From Winogradskyella vincentii (lineage in GTDB: Bacteria; Bacteroidota; Bacteroidia; Flavobacteriales; Flavobacteriaceae), in contig NZ_JAIUJS010000008.1 of the NCBI RefSeq assembly GCF_020166345.1, forward strand, positions 1 through 64,000: a stretch of DNA of 64,000 nucleotides. The letters run 5' to 3'. Each line of letters starts with the position of its first letter. The first letter of the stretch is position 1. Below are positions 1 to 9,031 of the stretch, piece by piece. The notes beneath the pieces were generated by a model, which saw only the letters and a list, made by a program, of their open reading frames with translations, was not told the origin of the DNA and did no database searches. A program made the position numbers and the translations under genes.

Positions 1-95
1 TGCCGAGCAGCGATTACTGGTTCACCGTGGAGTACGACGAGCCGATAACCAACCAGAGAAAGGAACTGAAGGCCCATTTTACCTTGAAACGTTAA
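1..95 (+). CDS. C-terminal end of a secreted protein with a type B T9SS sorting domain (partial)
   Basis: Only the last 30 codons are present, in the frame that ends in TAA at 93-95. The tail reads DYWFTVEY...KAHFTLKR, which matches the end of the gliding-motility-associated type B C-terminal domain. That domain directs export through the type IX secretion system and cell-surface attachment. The next gene, 7 bp downstream, is a PorP/SprF protein, the usual partner of such large adhesins, as sprB is followed by sprF. These 95 bases contain 47 G or C (49%), clearly richer than the A/T-rich genes that follow. The size and repeats of the full protein lie outside the window. Confidence 0.8.
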   Translation, partial: PSSDYWFTVEYDEPITNQRKELKAHFTLKR

Positions 96-102
96 TAAAG
101 AA

Positions 103-1113
103 ATGAATTTGAAAAAGTATAGTTTAATAACATTTATAGCCTTAATAGTTAATTTTAGTTTTGCTCAAGAGGGTGTGCCTATTTATTCAGATTATTTGAC
201 TGATAATTATTATTTAATTCATCCGTCAATGGCTGGTGTGGCTAATTGTGCAAAGATTAGAATGACTGCAAGACAACAATGGTTTGGTATTGACGATGCT
301 CCTAGCTTACAAACAATAAGTGCGAATGGGAGAGTCGGAGACTCACCTGTTGGAATTGGAGGTGTCTTTTTTAATGATTCAAATGGGTATCATTCTACAG
401 TAGGTGGTTATGCTACATTTGCTTATCACTTAATGTTTTCAAGAAATGAGATAGATTTAAATATGCTTTCATTTGGATTAAGTGCTGGATTTTTACAGTA
501 TAAGTTGGATGAAACAGATTTTTTAGCACCAGGAGAATTTGATCAATTAATCGCAGGAATTGAACAAAGTGCAACAAACTTCAATATTGACTTTGGGTTT
601 TCATATCAATTTCTAGATTTTTATGCACATTTCACTGCGAAGAATATTCTTAAAAATGAAGGGATAAACTTCAATGAACAGGGATTTGAATTTGATAATT
701 TAAGAACCTATTTATTTTCCACAGGATATGTTTTTAGTAAATATGGTAGTGATTGGAGTTATGAGCCATCTGTAATGTTAATGCATAGAGATGCTACTGA
801 GGAAACGACTATAGATATAAACGCTAAGGTTTATAGAGAAATGGATTTTGGTAAAGTTTGGGGAGGATTATCATATAGACGTAGTTTAGATGGAGCTGAA
901 TTTGTTGACGGTTCTGGAATTAGTAGTCAAAAGTTACAATATTTCACGCCATTCATCGGAGTTGATTATAATCAATTCGTTTTTGCATATACCTATTCTT
1001 ATCAAGCAAATACAGTTAATTTTAATACAGGCGGATTTCATCAGATTACTTTAGGGTATAATTTTAATTGTAGACGAGAGAAATACGAGTGTAACTGTCC
1101 AGCAGTAAATTAA
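103..1113 (+). CDS. PorP/SprF family type IX secretion system membrane protein
   Basis: This 336-residue protein has a signal peptide (about residues 1-21, cleaved after SFAQ) and the conserved PorP/SprF opening, in which mature residues read 'PIYSDYLTDNYYLIHPSMAG', followed by an RQQW motif. The rest is alternating aromatic strands of an outer-membrane beta-barrel. Family members work with T9SS-exported adhesins, and SprF is needed for surface delivery of SprB. The ATG lies 7 bp after the stop of the type B sorting-domain gene, so the two are almost certainly one transcript and a cognate pair. A bidirectional terminator follows. Family assignment is firm; the specific partner is inferred from position. 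Confidence 0.9.
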   Translation: MNLKKYSLITFIALIVNFSFAQEGVPIYSDYLTDNYYLIHPSMAGVANCAKIRMTARQQWFGIDDAPSLQTISANGRVGDSPVGIGGVFFNDSNGYHSTVGGYATFAYHLMFSRNEIDLNMLSFGLSAGFLQYKLDETDFLAPGEFDQLIAGIEQSATNFNIDFGFSYQFLDFYAHFTAKNILKNEGINFNEQGFEFDNLRTYLFSTGYVFSKYGSDWSYEPSVMLMHRDATEETTIDINAKVYREMDFGKVWGGLSYRRSLDGAEFVDGSGISSQKLQYFTPFIGVDYNQFVFAYTYSYQANTVNFNTGGFHQITLGYNFNCRREKYECNCPAVN

Positions 1114-1124
1114 TATATAAAAAG

Positions 1125-1149
1125 AAAGGCTCAATTTTATTGAGCCTTT
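1125..1149. terminator. Bidirectional intrinsic terminator
   Basis: A 10-bp perfect stem (AAAGGCTCAA with TTGAGCCTTT) and 5-nt loop sit between the convergent PorP/SprF and vWA genes. A-rich sequence on the left and T-rich sequence on the right allow termination in both directions. Confidence 0.85.
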
Positions 1150-1154
1150 GTTTA

Positions 1155-2318
1155 TTACCAACTATAATTCTTAGTCTTACCCTGTATTTTAATTGCTTTA
1201 ATCATTGCGTTTTCTAATCCATTTTTTGATTCGGTGGATTCGTTTGAAATATAATCACGTCGTTTAATATTTAATGATGCAATTGATTTTTGGAGTTTCT
1301 CTCTTTCTTTTCGTTTAAGTTGAATATAAGTTTTTATTTCAGAATTTGATTTGCCTTTCAATTCTTTAGGAAGTTGTTCGTCTTTTAAATCTTCATACTT
1401 AAAATTTTCTTCAAGTTCTGCATCAACTAAATCCCAAGAACTATTTTTATAAAGCCTAGAACTTTTACTAACTGTTCTGCTAACAGCATTGGCCTTATTG
1501 TAACTTCTTGCATTAGAATCTTGTTCTGCTTGGAGTTCCATTTTGGCAATGCCTTGAGTTCCATAGGCAACATAGGTTTTATTTAACTTTTTATTCAGTA
1601 AAAGAATTTCATCATCATAAGGAGTAGCTATATGTTTTGTTGCTTGATTATGATTTATAGCCATATAATTTCCATGTGTTAAATCAGCACCATCTTTCCA
1701 AGATGTGGAAATTCCTTGGTTGTAATCTCCGCAAAAAATAGTATTAACGGTGACATCTTTTTGATGAGCCAATTTAGAGGCAACTTTATAACTCACATCT
1801 CCTTGAGTGTAAGGTTCATTACCTGCAATAAAGATAAACTTTAAGTCATCTTTTTGATTACCCCAATTAAGTTGTTTAAGCGCTGTTTCAATTACTTTAC
1901 CGCAAAATTCATTGCCACCATTTGTGGTTAATGAGAATAAGCTTTTAGAAATTTCGTCTAAATCATCGCTAAAACCAATTACTTGTCTTAAATAGCCTTC
2001 ATCTGCATTGAGATTATCATTACCGTATTCATAAACAGCAATCTTAAGATTTGGATTTTGTTCTTTGCACTTTGCATATGATAGTTCATTTACAATTTGC
2101 CATAATTGGGCCTTTGCCTGGTCAATAAGTCCGTCCATACTATTACTAGTATCTAGAAGTAAAGCGACTTTAATTTCAGGTGTCTCTGAAATCATATTAG
2201 TTTCTAGAACCGTTCCTTTAATTGCAATTTCTTGTTTGTGTTTTTTATTATTAGCATTGCAAGCGCTTACAACTATAATGGTCAATGAAAGGACCATGTT
2301 TTTAATTATTGTTTTCAT
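1155..2318 (-). CDS. vWA domain lipoprotein
   Basis: This 387-residue protein begins with a lipoprotein signal peptide; the lipobox VSAC has its cysteine at residue 20. Residues about 50-250 form a von Willebrand factor A domain with the metal-site motif DTSNS at 56-60. The C-terminal third is charged and helical. Bacterial vWA lipoproteins usually act in protein-protein contacts at the envelope; the partner here is unknown. It is transcribed alone, converging on the PorP/SprF gene and diverging from the TPR histidine kinase gene at 2533. Confidence 0.8.
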   Translation of the reverse strand: MKTIIKNMVLSLTIIVVSACNANNKKHKQEIAIKGTVLETNMISETPEIKVALLLDTSNSMDGLIDQAKAQLWQIVNELSYAKCKEQNPNLKIAVYEYGNDNLNADEGYLRQVIGFSDDLDEISKSLFSLTTNGGNEFCGKVIETALKQLNWGNQKDDLKFIFIAGNEPYTQGDVSYKVASKLAHQKDVTVNTIFCGDYNQGISTSWKDGADLTHGNYMAINHNQATKHIATPYDDEILLLNKKLNKTYVAYGTQGIAKMELQAEQDSNARSYNKANAVSRTVSKSSRLYKNSSWDLVDAELEENFKYEDLKDEQLPKELKGKSNSEIKTYIQLKRKEREKLQKSIASLNIKRRDYISNESTESKNGLENAMIKAIKIQGKTKNYSW

Positions 2319-2532
2319 ATTGATTCGTTTTTTGATTACTGTGTAAAGCTCATATTAAAAAGAATGAATAAAAAACCAGAATGAGTGAATAAGTCTTTTG
2401 AGTGAGTGATGCAATTAGGTTTTTTTGTTAAGTAGAAGATTCGGGTAATTAAATAATTGAGATAGAAGGTTGAGCATTTTTTCAAGTGGAATAAAGTATG
2501 TAAGTTTAATCCATTAACACGTATTAAATATT

Positions 2533-4716
2533 TTGAATACAACGCATATATATATTTATTTAATCATTTTTCTACTTGGATTTAGCGCACAAAGTCAGGT
2601 TAAGACTGAGGCAGATTCAAAAAAGGAAGAAATGATTTTTGATATTAGGGGTTCGGTATATATGCAAGACACGCGTGTGCCAATAGATGGTGTTGCAATT
2701 TCTGTGAACAATGGCGCTTACACAACTACAAATAAAGACGGAAAATTTACAGTTGAGGCTAGAATAGGCGATCAACTTACGGTACAGCATAAAGATTTTG
2801 AAACTATTTTTTATACCATTACAAGCGGAGAAAGAATTTCTATTGAGGTTTCTGAAGATAGTAGTCCATATCGCAAAAAACTAGGTAAAGAGTCATTAGG
2901 TATGCGGTTTAATAGGTTAATTGACTCTGCGGATGTTTATTTAAAGCAGGATGCCGAAAGAAGTATACAATTTATTGGAGATGCTTTAGATAGAGATGTA
3001 AGTTCTGGCCAAAGTGCAGAGGCCCATGAACTGTTAGGCGATGTGTACATGTATTGGAAACAATATGATTTAGCAATTTCAGCTTACAAAATTAGTATTC
3101 AAAACACTGAATCATCTTCTACTAAATTAAAATTAGCAAAGGCATTTTTTGGGAATCAAGAATATCAACAAAGTATAAGGGCTTTTCAAGAGTTAAATGA
3201 GAGGAACCTATCCAATTACGAAAACACCGAACGCTTTGAGGGTTTAGGAGATGCATATCAAAAAATAAATGATTATACCAGCGCAATAGATTCTTATGAA
3301 AAAGGGTTGACAATTGCTAAAGACCATCTGATTTCTCCAAAAATCACGGATTTAAACTCAAAGTTAGCCCAAGTTTATAATGATAGAGGGGAGTTAACAA
3401 AGGCCAAAACCTATTTTAATAACTCATTAAACTTAGCACAAAAGGAAAATAAAACGAGGGCAGTAGAGGAACAAGTAAAAGTTGCTGAATTTAGTGGTGA
3501 TATGGAAGATTATGAAAGTGAAATACAACTAAGAAAAAAAGCAATTGAAGGCATAATAGATATAGAAAAAGATTCTTTAATCTCAAATGAAAGTGCTATA
3601 ACATTACAGAAACAGAATTATAAAATAGGGAATGCATATTATCTTAATAATGATTTAGAGAATGCCATACCTTATTTAGAAAAGAGCTTTGAAGAGGCCG
3701 AGAAGAAGGAGGATCTTGTTGTAAAGAAGGATGCAGCGCGCAAACTATCAGAGGTAAATATTAAAGCAGGTAATACCGAAAAAGGTCTAGAATACTTGGA
3801 TACATATAAAAATGTAGTTGATGAGCTTTATGATGAGCTTTACGCACAGAAGGAAATGGAGATTTCTCAAGTGTCAAGTTTTAGAAGAAATATTTTAGAT
3901 AAACAAAACAGAATTACCTCGCTTGAAAGTGATAGGGCTTTATCTGAAAGCAAATATGAACTAACCGAGGAAAGAAATAAACGCCAGCAACTTATTATAC
4001 ACTCACTAATTGGAGGCTTGATACTTCTTTTGGTTACGGGTTATTTTATGTTTAAGTATATAAAACAACAAAAGCTTGCAAACAATCTATTGGCTTTAAA
4101 AACATTGCGTAGTCAAATGAATCCACATTTCATTTTCAATGCCTTAAACTCTGTTAATAGTTTCATTGCTACAAACGATGAGCGCACTGCAAATAAGTAC
4201 TTGTCTGATTTTTCATTTTTGATGCGAGCCGTCTTAGAAAATAGTGAAGAGGATTTTATTCCTTTGGCAAAGGAGATTGAGCTATTAGAATTATATACCA
4301 AATTAGAGCACTTTAGGTTTCAGGATAAATTTGATTACTCTATTAATGTAGATGAATCCATAAACATCGAAGACTTTCTTATTCCTCCTATGCTACTTCA
4401 ACCATATATAGAAAATGCTGTATGGCACGGGTTGAGATACAAGGAAAATAAAGGGAAATTGAATATAGACATTCAATCTAGATCCAAAGAAGAGATAACA
4501 ATCACAATTACTGATGATGGTATTGGTAGAGAGCGTTCTAAAGCGTTAAAAACTGCACACCAAAAGAAACAAAATTCAAAGGGTATGAACAATATCAAAA
4601 AGCGCGTTGCCATACTTAATGAAATGTATAAAGACAAAGTTGATGTTTATATTGATGATTATCAAGATGAAAGGGATACAGGTACAAAAGTTGTTGTAAC
4701 ACTTAAAAAGGATTAA
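2533..4716 (+). CDS. TPR-containing LytS-type membrane histidine kinase
   Basis: This 727-residue protein starts at TTG; no upstream ATG keeps the frame, and the TTG start gives a good signal peptide (about 1-22). Order: carboxypeptidase-regulatory-like beta-sandwich (about 35-105), tetratricopeptide repeats (about 130-430), coiled coil, one membrane helix (about 488-508), then a His_kinase domain with the phosphoacceptor motif MNPHFIFNALNS (His532) and an HATPase with DDGIGRERS. The sensor is therefore periplasmic and the kinase cytosolic. The LytTR response regulator starts 1 bp after this stop, making a clear two-component pair. The ligand is unknown. A later ATG at 2632 would remove the signal peptide and is less likely. 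Confidence 0.88.
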   Translation: MNTTHIYIYLIIFLLGFSAQSQVKTEADSKKEEMIFDIRGSVYMQDTRVPIDGVAISVNNGAYTTTNKDGKFTVEARIGDQLTVQHKDFETIFYTITSGERISIEVSEDSSPYRKKLGKESLGMRFNRLIDSADVYLKQDAERSIQFIGDALDRDVSSGQSAEAHELLGDVYMYWKQYDLAISAYKISIQNTESSSTKLKLAKAFFGNQEYQQSIRAFQELNERNLSNYENTERFEGLGDAYQKINDYTSAIDSYEKGLTIAKDHLISPKITDLNSKLAQVYNDRGELTKAKTYFNNSLNLAQKENKTRAVEEQVKVAEFSGDMEDYESEIQLRKKAIEGIIDIEKDSLISNESAITLQKQNYKIGNAYYLNNDLENAIPYLEKSFEEAEKKEDLVVKKDAARKLSEVNIKAGNTEKGLEYLDTYKNVVDELYDELYAQKEMEISQVSSFRRNILDKQNRITSLESDRALSESKYELTEERNKRQQLIIHSLIGGLILLLVTGYFMFKYIKQQKLANNLLALKTLRSQMNPHFIFNALNSVNSFIATNDERTANKYLSDFSFLMRAVLENSEEDFIPLAKEIELLELYTKLEHFRFQDKFDYSINVDESINIEDFLIPPMLLQPYIENAVWHGLRYKENKGKLNIDIQSRSKEEITITITDDGIGRERSKALKTAHQKKQNSKGMNNIKKRVAILNEMYKDKVDVYIDDYQDERDTGTKVVVTLKKD

Positions 4717-4717
4717 T

Positions 4718-5452
4718 ATGAAACTTAAAGCAATAATTGTAGAAGATGAGGCAAAAAGCAGAGAGATTCTAAGAAATTATCTCACTAAATATTGCCCAAA
4801 TGTTTCAATATTAGGTGAAGCTTCTAATGTAGATGAAGCATTAATTGAGATAAGAAATAACGATTTAGATGTTGTTTTTCTCGATGTTGAAATGCCGTAT
4901 GGCAATGCCTTTGATTTATTGGATAAAGTGGGTGATATCAATTTCGAAACCATATTTGTAACCGCATATAATCACTATGCAATTGACGCTTTAAATGCTC
5001 ATGCATCATATTATTTGATGAAACCAATTTCCATTGACGAGTTAATAAAAGCTGTAGATTATGTAACTGAAATAAAAACTAAGGAAGATGCACTACAGGA
5101 TCAGGTTTTAACGCCTAAAACTAAAGTTGTAAGTGGTAAGATTACATTACCTCAACAAGATGGTTTTGAAATAATAGATACTTCGGACATAATGTATTGC
5201 AAGGCAGATGACAATTACACGGAAATATATTTAAACAACAATAAAAAGAAATTAGTGAGTAAAACACTAAAATATATTGAAGAAAGTCTAAAGGATGGTA
5301 ATTTTGCAAGAGTTCATAAAAGTTATTTGGTCAATGTCAATGAAATTGTAAAATACGTGAAAGGAAAAGGAGGAAGTGTAGTGTTAAGTAATGGAAAAGA
5401 GGTTATGGTATCGGCTTCTAGAAAATCTGAATTGTTATCTTATTTTAAATAA
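4718..5452 (+). CDS. LytTR family response regulator
   Basis: This 244-residue regulator has an N-terminal receiver domain (about 3-120), with phosphoacceptor Asp56 in FLDVEMP and the conserved lysine in YYLMKPIS. The C-terminal LytTR DNA-binding domain (about 140-240) contains the typical RVHKSYLVN segment. It is translationally close to the upstream TPR histidine kinase (1-bp gap) and is its cognate regulator. The carbonic anhydrase-like gene begins 2 bp after its stop, so all three form one operon. Confidence 0.93.
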   Translation: MKLKAIIVEDEAKSREILRNYLTKYCPNVSILGEASNVDEALIEIRNNDLDVVFLDVEMPYGNAFDLLDKVGDINFETIFVTAYNHYAIDALNAHASYYLMKPISIDELIKAVDYVTEIKTKEDALQDQVLTPKTKVVSGKITLPQQDGFEIIDTSDIMYCKADDNYTEIYLNNNKKKLVSKTLKYIEESLKDGNFARVHKSYLVNVNEIVKYVKGKGGSVVLSNGKEVMVSASRKSELLSYFK

Positions 5453-5454
5453 TT

Positions 5455-5976
5455 ATGCCAATTATAAAACAAGTTAGAGGAATACATCCTCAAATACCAG
5501 AAGATTGTTTCGTCGCAGAGAATGCAACAATTGTAGGAGAAGTCATAATGGGGAAAAAATGCAGTGTATGGTTTAATGCTGTAATTAGAGGAGATGTACA
5601 TTTTATAAAAATGGGCAATAAAGTTAATGTACAGGATGGCGCTATAATACATGCTACATACCAGAAATCTCCAACGACGATTGGTAATAATGTTTCCATA
5701 GGGCATAATGCAATTGTGCATGGTTGTACCATATATGATAATGTACTTGTGGGTATGGGCAGTATTATAATGGATGATTGTATAGTAGAAAGTAATTGTA
5801 TAATTGCCGCAGGTGCAGTCGTTACCCAGAATACAATTGTTGAGTCTGGAAGTATCTATGCAGGAGTACCTGCTAAAAAGGTTAAAGATATAAGTGCTGA
5901 GTTAATTTCTGGTGAAATTGACAGAATTGCGAATAACTATGTGAAGTATTCAAGTTGGTTTAAAACCGATTCTTGA
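5455..5976 (+). CDS. Gamma carbonic anhydrase family protein
   Basis: This 173-residue left-handed beta-helix protein is built from hexapeptide repeats (about 10-150). The metal-ligand histidine segments typical of gamma-CA/PaaY-like trimers are visible: NVQDGAIIH, and IGHNAIVHG with two His. The length is normal for the family. Members range from active carbonic anhydrases to acyl transferase-like proteins, so the activity is not certain. It is the last gene of the operon with the LytTR two-component pair, and its end overlaps the convergent gene on the other strand by 17 bp. Confidence 0.88.
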   Translation: MPIIKQVRGIHPQIPEDCFVAENATIVGEVIMGKKCSVWFNAVIRGDVHFIKMGNKVNVQDGAIIHATYQKSPTTIGNNVSIGHNAIVHGCTIYDNVLVGMGSIIMDDCIVESNCIIAAGAVVTQNTIVESGSIYAGVPAKKVKDISAELISGEIDRIANNYVKYSSWFKTDS

Positions 5977-6307
5977 GAATTTCAATTAATTCCTCAACAC
6001 TTTGGATGGAATTAAGCTTTTCATTATTTAATATAGTAGTCAACTGGTTATCCATAAGTTTTAATACAGATGGATATTCAACTTTAACATTTGGAAAGAT
6101 CGCTTCAAATTCATCTTTATGGTAAAAGATCAAATCAGTGTTACTTTTTTCTCTAAAATTTTTCCATGTCTTTTTTTCAGAAAAGGCATCGTAAGTTAGG
6201 GCGCATAAACTACAAGGATAAGTTTTTGGACTTAATAGTTTATGTACTCCGTCCAATAAGGCATTTAACTTCCCTGAGTTGGCATTATATATAAAAATGA
6301 ACTTCAT
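5960..6307 (-). CDS. Conserved hypothetical protein with CxxC motif
   Basis: This 115-residue protein opens FIFIYNANSGK and has a CSLC motif near residues 32-35. It has no signal peptide or membrane segment. I recognise the type from flavobacterial genomes but no function is established. The CxxC and the beta-strand start recall thioredoxin-like folds, but the rest is too divergent to claim that. Its 3' end overlaps the carbonic anhydrase-like gene by 17 bp in convergent orientation. It lies downstream of murI on the same strand. Confidence 0.6.
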   Translation of the reverse strand: MKFIFIYNANSGKLNALLDGVHKLLSPKTYPCSLCALTYDAFSEKKTWKNFREKSNTDLIFYHKDEFEAIFPNVKVEYPSVLKLMDNQLTTILNNEKLNSIQSVEELIEILKNRF

Positions 6308-6344
6308 TATATATTAATTAGTGTATGACTAAACACTTTCCTTA

Positions 6345-7130
6345 CTAAAATTCTAAAAACGAAGTATCAAACCTATTTTCTAGAATTGAGTTTAGTACTT
6401 CAATGTCTCCATTAGAATACAATTTTATTATAGGCTTAGTATTATTGGAGTTTAATAAGTCATTCGCTTTTAGTATGGCTTGAGTTTGTTTGGCAACTGC
6501 TAGTCCAGAATCTATAATAGTTACTTTTTTTGGCAACATCTTTTTCAAAATTGGAATTAAATATGGATAATGTGTGCAACCTAAAACCAAATAGTCTATA
6601 TCTGCTTCGATCATTGGGTCAATATAGCTTTTTAATAAAGCCTGCATCTTTTTTGAATCTAATTGACCTGTTTCAATTAAAGGAACAATGCCTTCACCAA
6701 CTTGTTCAATGACTTTTATCCCACTAGCATATAAGTCCGTGGTCTTATGAAATAATTGACTACTCAAAGTACCTCTTGTAGCCAGGATACCGACTACTTT
6801 AGTCTTAGTCTTTAAGGCTGCTGGTTTAATTGCTGGTTCAATTCCTATAAAAGGCACATCATATTTTTCTCTTAAATAGGATATGGCATTTGTTGTAGCA
6901 GTGTTGCATGCAACTACAATAATTTTGCATCCTTCATCAAGCAGTAATTCTGTGTTTTTGATACTTAGTTGAACAATTTCATCCTTTGTTTTATTACCAT
7001 AAGGAGCATGTTTACTGTCTGCCAAATAAATAAAGTGTTCAGCAGGTAGTATGCTATGTATCTCCTTAAAAATAGAAGTTCCTCCAATGCCAGAATCGAA
7101 TATTCCTATGGGTTTGTTACTCATTATCAC
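6345..7130 (-). CDS. murI: Glutamate racemase
   Basis: This 261-residue enzyme interconverts L- and D-glutamate for peptidoglycan precursors in the cytosol. The N-terminal GIFDSGIGG motif and both catalytic cysteines are present: Cys75 in VVACNTATT and Cys185 in LGCTHYPY. The length is normal. It lies downstream of the ompH genes on the same strand, as in other Bacteroidota, but a strong terminator (7132-7165) separates it from them, so it probably has its own promoter. Confidence 0.96.
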   Translation of the reverse strand: MIMSNKPIGIFDSGIGGTSIFKEIHSILPAEHFIYLADSKHAPYGNKTKDEIVQLSIKNTELLLDEGCKIIVVACNTATTNAISYLREKYDVPFIGIEPAIKPAALKTKTKVVGILATRGTLSSQLFHKTTDLYASGIKVIEQVGEGIVPLIETGQLDSKKMQALLKSYIDPMIEADIDYLVLGCTHYPYLIPILKKMLPKKVTIIDSGLAVAKQTQAILKANDLLNSNNTKPIIKLYSNGDIEVLNSILENRFDTSFLEF

Positions 7131-7131
7131 A

Positions 7132-7165
7132 AAAATAAAAAGTCGCTTATCAAATAAGCGACTTT
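7132..7165 (-). terminator. Intrinsic terminator after the ompH genes
   Basis: A 12-bp perfect stem (7139-7150 with 7154-7165) around a 3-nt loop, followed on the minus strand by a T-rich run. It sits between the stop of the short ompH gene and murI and should end the bamA-ompH transcript. Confidence 0.85.
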
Positions 7166-7188
7166 TATAATATTTATTTGAGTATAAA

Positions 7189-7689
7189 TTATAATCCTAA
7201 TTCAGCCTTTACGTCTGCCATTAAATCTTTTCCCTTAGCAACAATTAATCCTCCTGCTTCAAGTACATATTCAATATTTTGCGCAGCAGCAACTTTTTCA
7301 ATTGCACTCTTCGCTTTTTCTGTAATTGGCTTTAATAGATCAAATTCCTTTTTTTGTAGATCTTGTTGAGCTTGTTGCTGGTATTGACCTAAGCTTTGCT
7401 TCATTTCCTCAACTTCTTGCATACGCTTTTGATTCTCTTCTTGTGTCTGGCTTGGTGCTTCAGCATCGTATTGCTTTAATTTAGTCTCAAGTTCTTTAAT
7501 AGAGCCTTCTATTGTTTGTTGATAGGTTTTCCCAAGTTTTTCAATTTCCGCTTGTGCAGCTTTATACTCAGGCATGGCTTTTATTAGCTCTTGTGTATCA
7601 ATATGTGCAATACTACTTTGTGCAGCTGTAAAACTAGTAGCTCCTATAAAAAGTGCTGTTGCAAATAATAAAGTTTTTAAATGTTTCAT
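7189..7689 (-). CDS. OmpH/Skp family periplasmic chaperone
   Basis: This 166-residue protein has a signal peptide (about 1-23, ending FTAAQ) and a long charged coiled-coil middle, the architecture of Skp/OmpH holdase chaperones that carry outer-membrane proteins to the BAM complex. It is the second of two ompH paralogues immediately downstream of bamA, 29 bp after its longer sister, which fits joint function. A terminator follows. Confidence 0.9.
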   Translation of the reverse strand: MKHLKTLLFATALFIGATSFTAAQSSIAHIDTQELIKAMPEYKAAQAEIEKLGKTYQQTIEGSIKELETKLKQYDAEAPSQTQEENQKRMQEVEEMKQSLGQYQQQAQQDLQKKEFDLLKPITEKAKSAIEKVAAAQNIEYVLEAGGLIVAKGKDLMADVKAELGL

Positions 7690-7718
7690 TTTTTCTAAGT
7701 TGTATTTGTGTGTTATAA

Positions 7719-8876
7719 TTAATTATTTCCTTCCTCTTTCTTAGCTTTTGCTATAGAATCTCTCTTTTTTAGTTGTTTCTCTCGTTCTTCGCGAGCTTTT
7801 TTACGCTCTTCGATTATTTGTTTTTTTCTATCTTCTAATGCTTTCTTTCTGGCTTCTCTTTCCTTTAATTTTTGCTGACGCTTTTCTTCTAAAATTTCAG
7901 CTTGGGTTTTAGGCTTACTTGTTTTACTTGAGTCTTTTTTTACTTCAGCTTCAGGCTTTTTGGTTTCTGTTTTATCCGTATTTTTTTCTTTTGCAACCTC
8001 TCCTACAACTGCTCCTTCTTTAGTTTCAGTTTTGGTTTCTTCCTTAGCTTCTTCTGTTTTAGCTTCAGTCTCTTCTCCTGTATTATTCTGAGCATTTCTT
8101 GCCTCAAGAACCTTTCTACGTCTTTCCTCTGCTTCACGCTTTTTTGCTTCCCTAGCTTCTTGTTGTTGCTTTCTTCTTTCTTCTAGAGCTTTTTCTCTTT
8201 CAGCACGTTTAGCCGCTAACTCAGCTTCACGAGTTGCTTTGCGTTCTTCTAGGGCTTTTTGTCGTTCATCCTTTTCTGAGTCTACAACTGGTACAACTTC
8301 TTCCTCTTCTAATTCCTTTCTTTCTTTTTTGCTTTTCGCTTGAGATCTCTTAGATGTTCTAGTAATAGTTCTTAGAACTTGCTCACTAATGTCATATCGC
8401 TCAGCTGAATAAAGCATAACAACGTCTGCAGATTTATCAAAAACAAAATCATATTTCTTTGTTGATGCTATCTCTTGCACAGCTGAAAAAATCTGATCTT
8501 GAATTGGAGCAATTAATTGTCTTTTTTGAATCATTAAATCTCCATTAGGACCAAATCGTTTTTGTTGATAATCTAAAATTTCAGCTTCTTCAAAAGATAT
8601 GTCTTCCATCCTTTCTTCATAGAGCTCCTTGGTTAAAAGAACACTTTCATTTTCAAGCTCTTTCTTCTTCTGCTCAATGACGCTCAGCTGTTTTTCAATT
8701 TCAGATTTCCATTGCAATACTTTCTTGTCTAATTGCGTTGAAGCTTCTTGATATTCAGGAACATTTTGTAAAATGTATTCAGTATCTATATAACCAATCC
8801 TAACACCACGTTGTGCCATAGCACTAAAGCTCATTAACCCTGTAATTGCCAGTAAAAAAAGAACTTTAAATTTCAT
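7719..8876 (-). CDS. OmpH/Skp family protein with long charged C-terminal extension
   Basis: With the ATG at 8876 the protein is 385 residues. I chose this start because it begins directly with the signal peptide (KFKVLFLLAITG...AMAQ); the open frame extends to 8918, but that would put 14 extra residues before it. Residues about 22-175 are the OmpH/Skp domain. The remaining roughly 200 residues are almost entirely E, K, R and A in heptad-like blocks, predicting a long charged helix or disordered tail absent from the sister gene. It lies between bamA and the short ompH. Role in the OMP pathway is from family and context; the tail function is unknown. Confidence 0.87.
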   Translation of the reverse strand: MKFKVLFLLAITGLMSFSAMAQRGVRIGYIDTEYILQNVPEYQEASTQLDKKVLQWKSEIEKQLSVIEQKKKELENESVLLTKELYEERMEDISFEEAEILDYQQKRFGPNGDLMIQKRQLIAPIQDQIFSAVQEIASTKKYDFVFDKSADVVMLYSAERYDISEQVLRTITRTSKRSQAKSKKERKELEEEEVVPVVDSEKDERQKALEERKATREAELAAKRAEREKALEERRKQQQEAREAKKREAEERRRKVLEARNAQNNTGEETEAKTEEAKEETKTETKEGAVVGEVAKEKNTDKTETKKPEAEVKKDSSKTSKPKTQAEILEEKRQQKLKEREARKKALEDRKKQIIEERKKAREEREKQLKKRDSIAKAKKEEGNN

Positions 8877-9031
8877 CATGAGTATATTTTTATTTAGAGT
8901 CTTAAATGGTGTGACCAAATGTTTCCCTTGTTTTCAGTGTTACTTTACTTCAAATTAACGAAATATATTCCTAAAAATTTTAACACCATGATGAAATCCT
9001 TATATAGCTGTTAGAAAATATCGTGCCAAAC

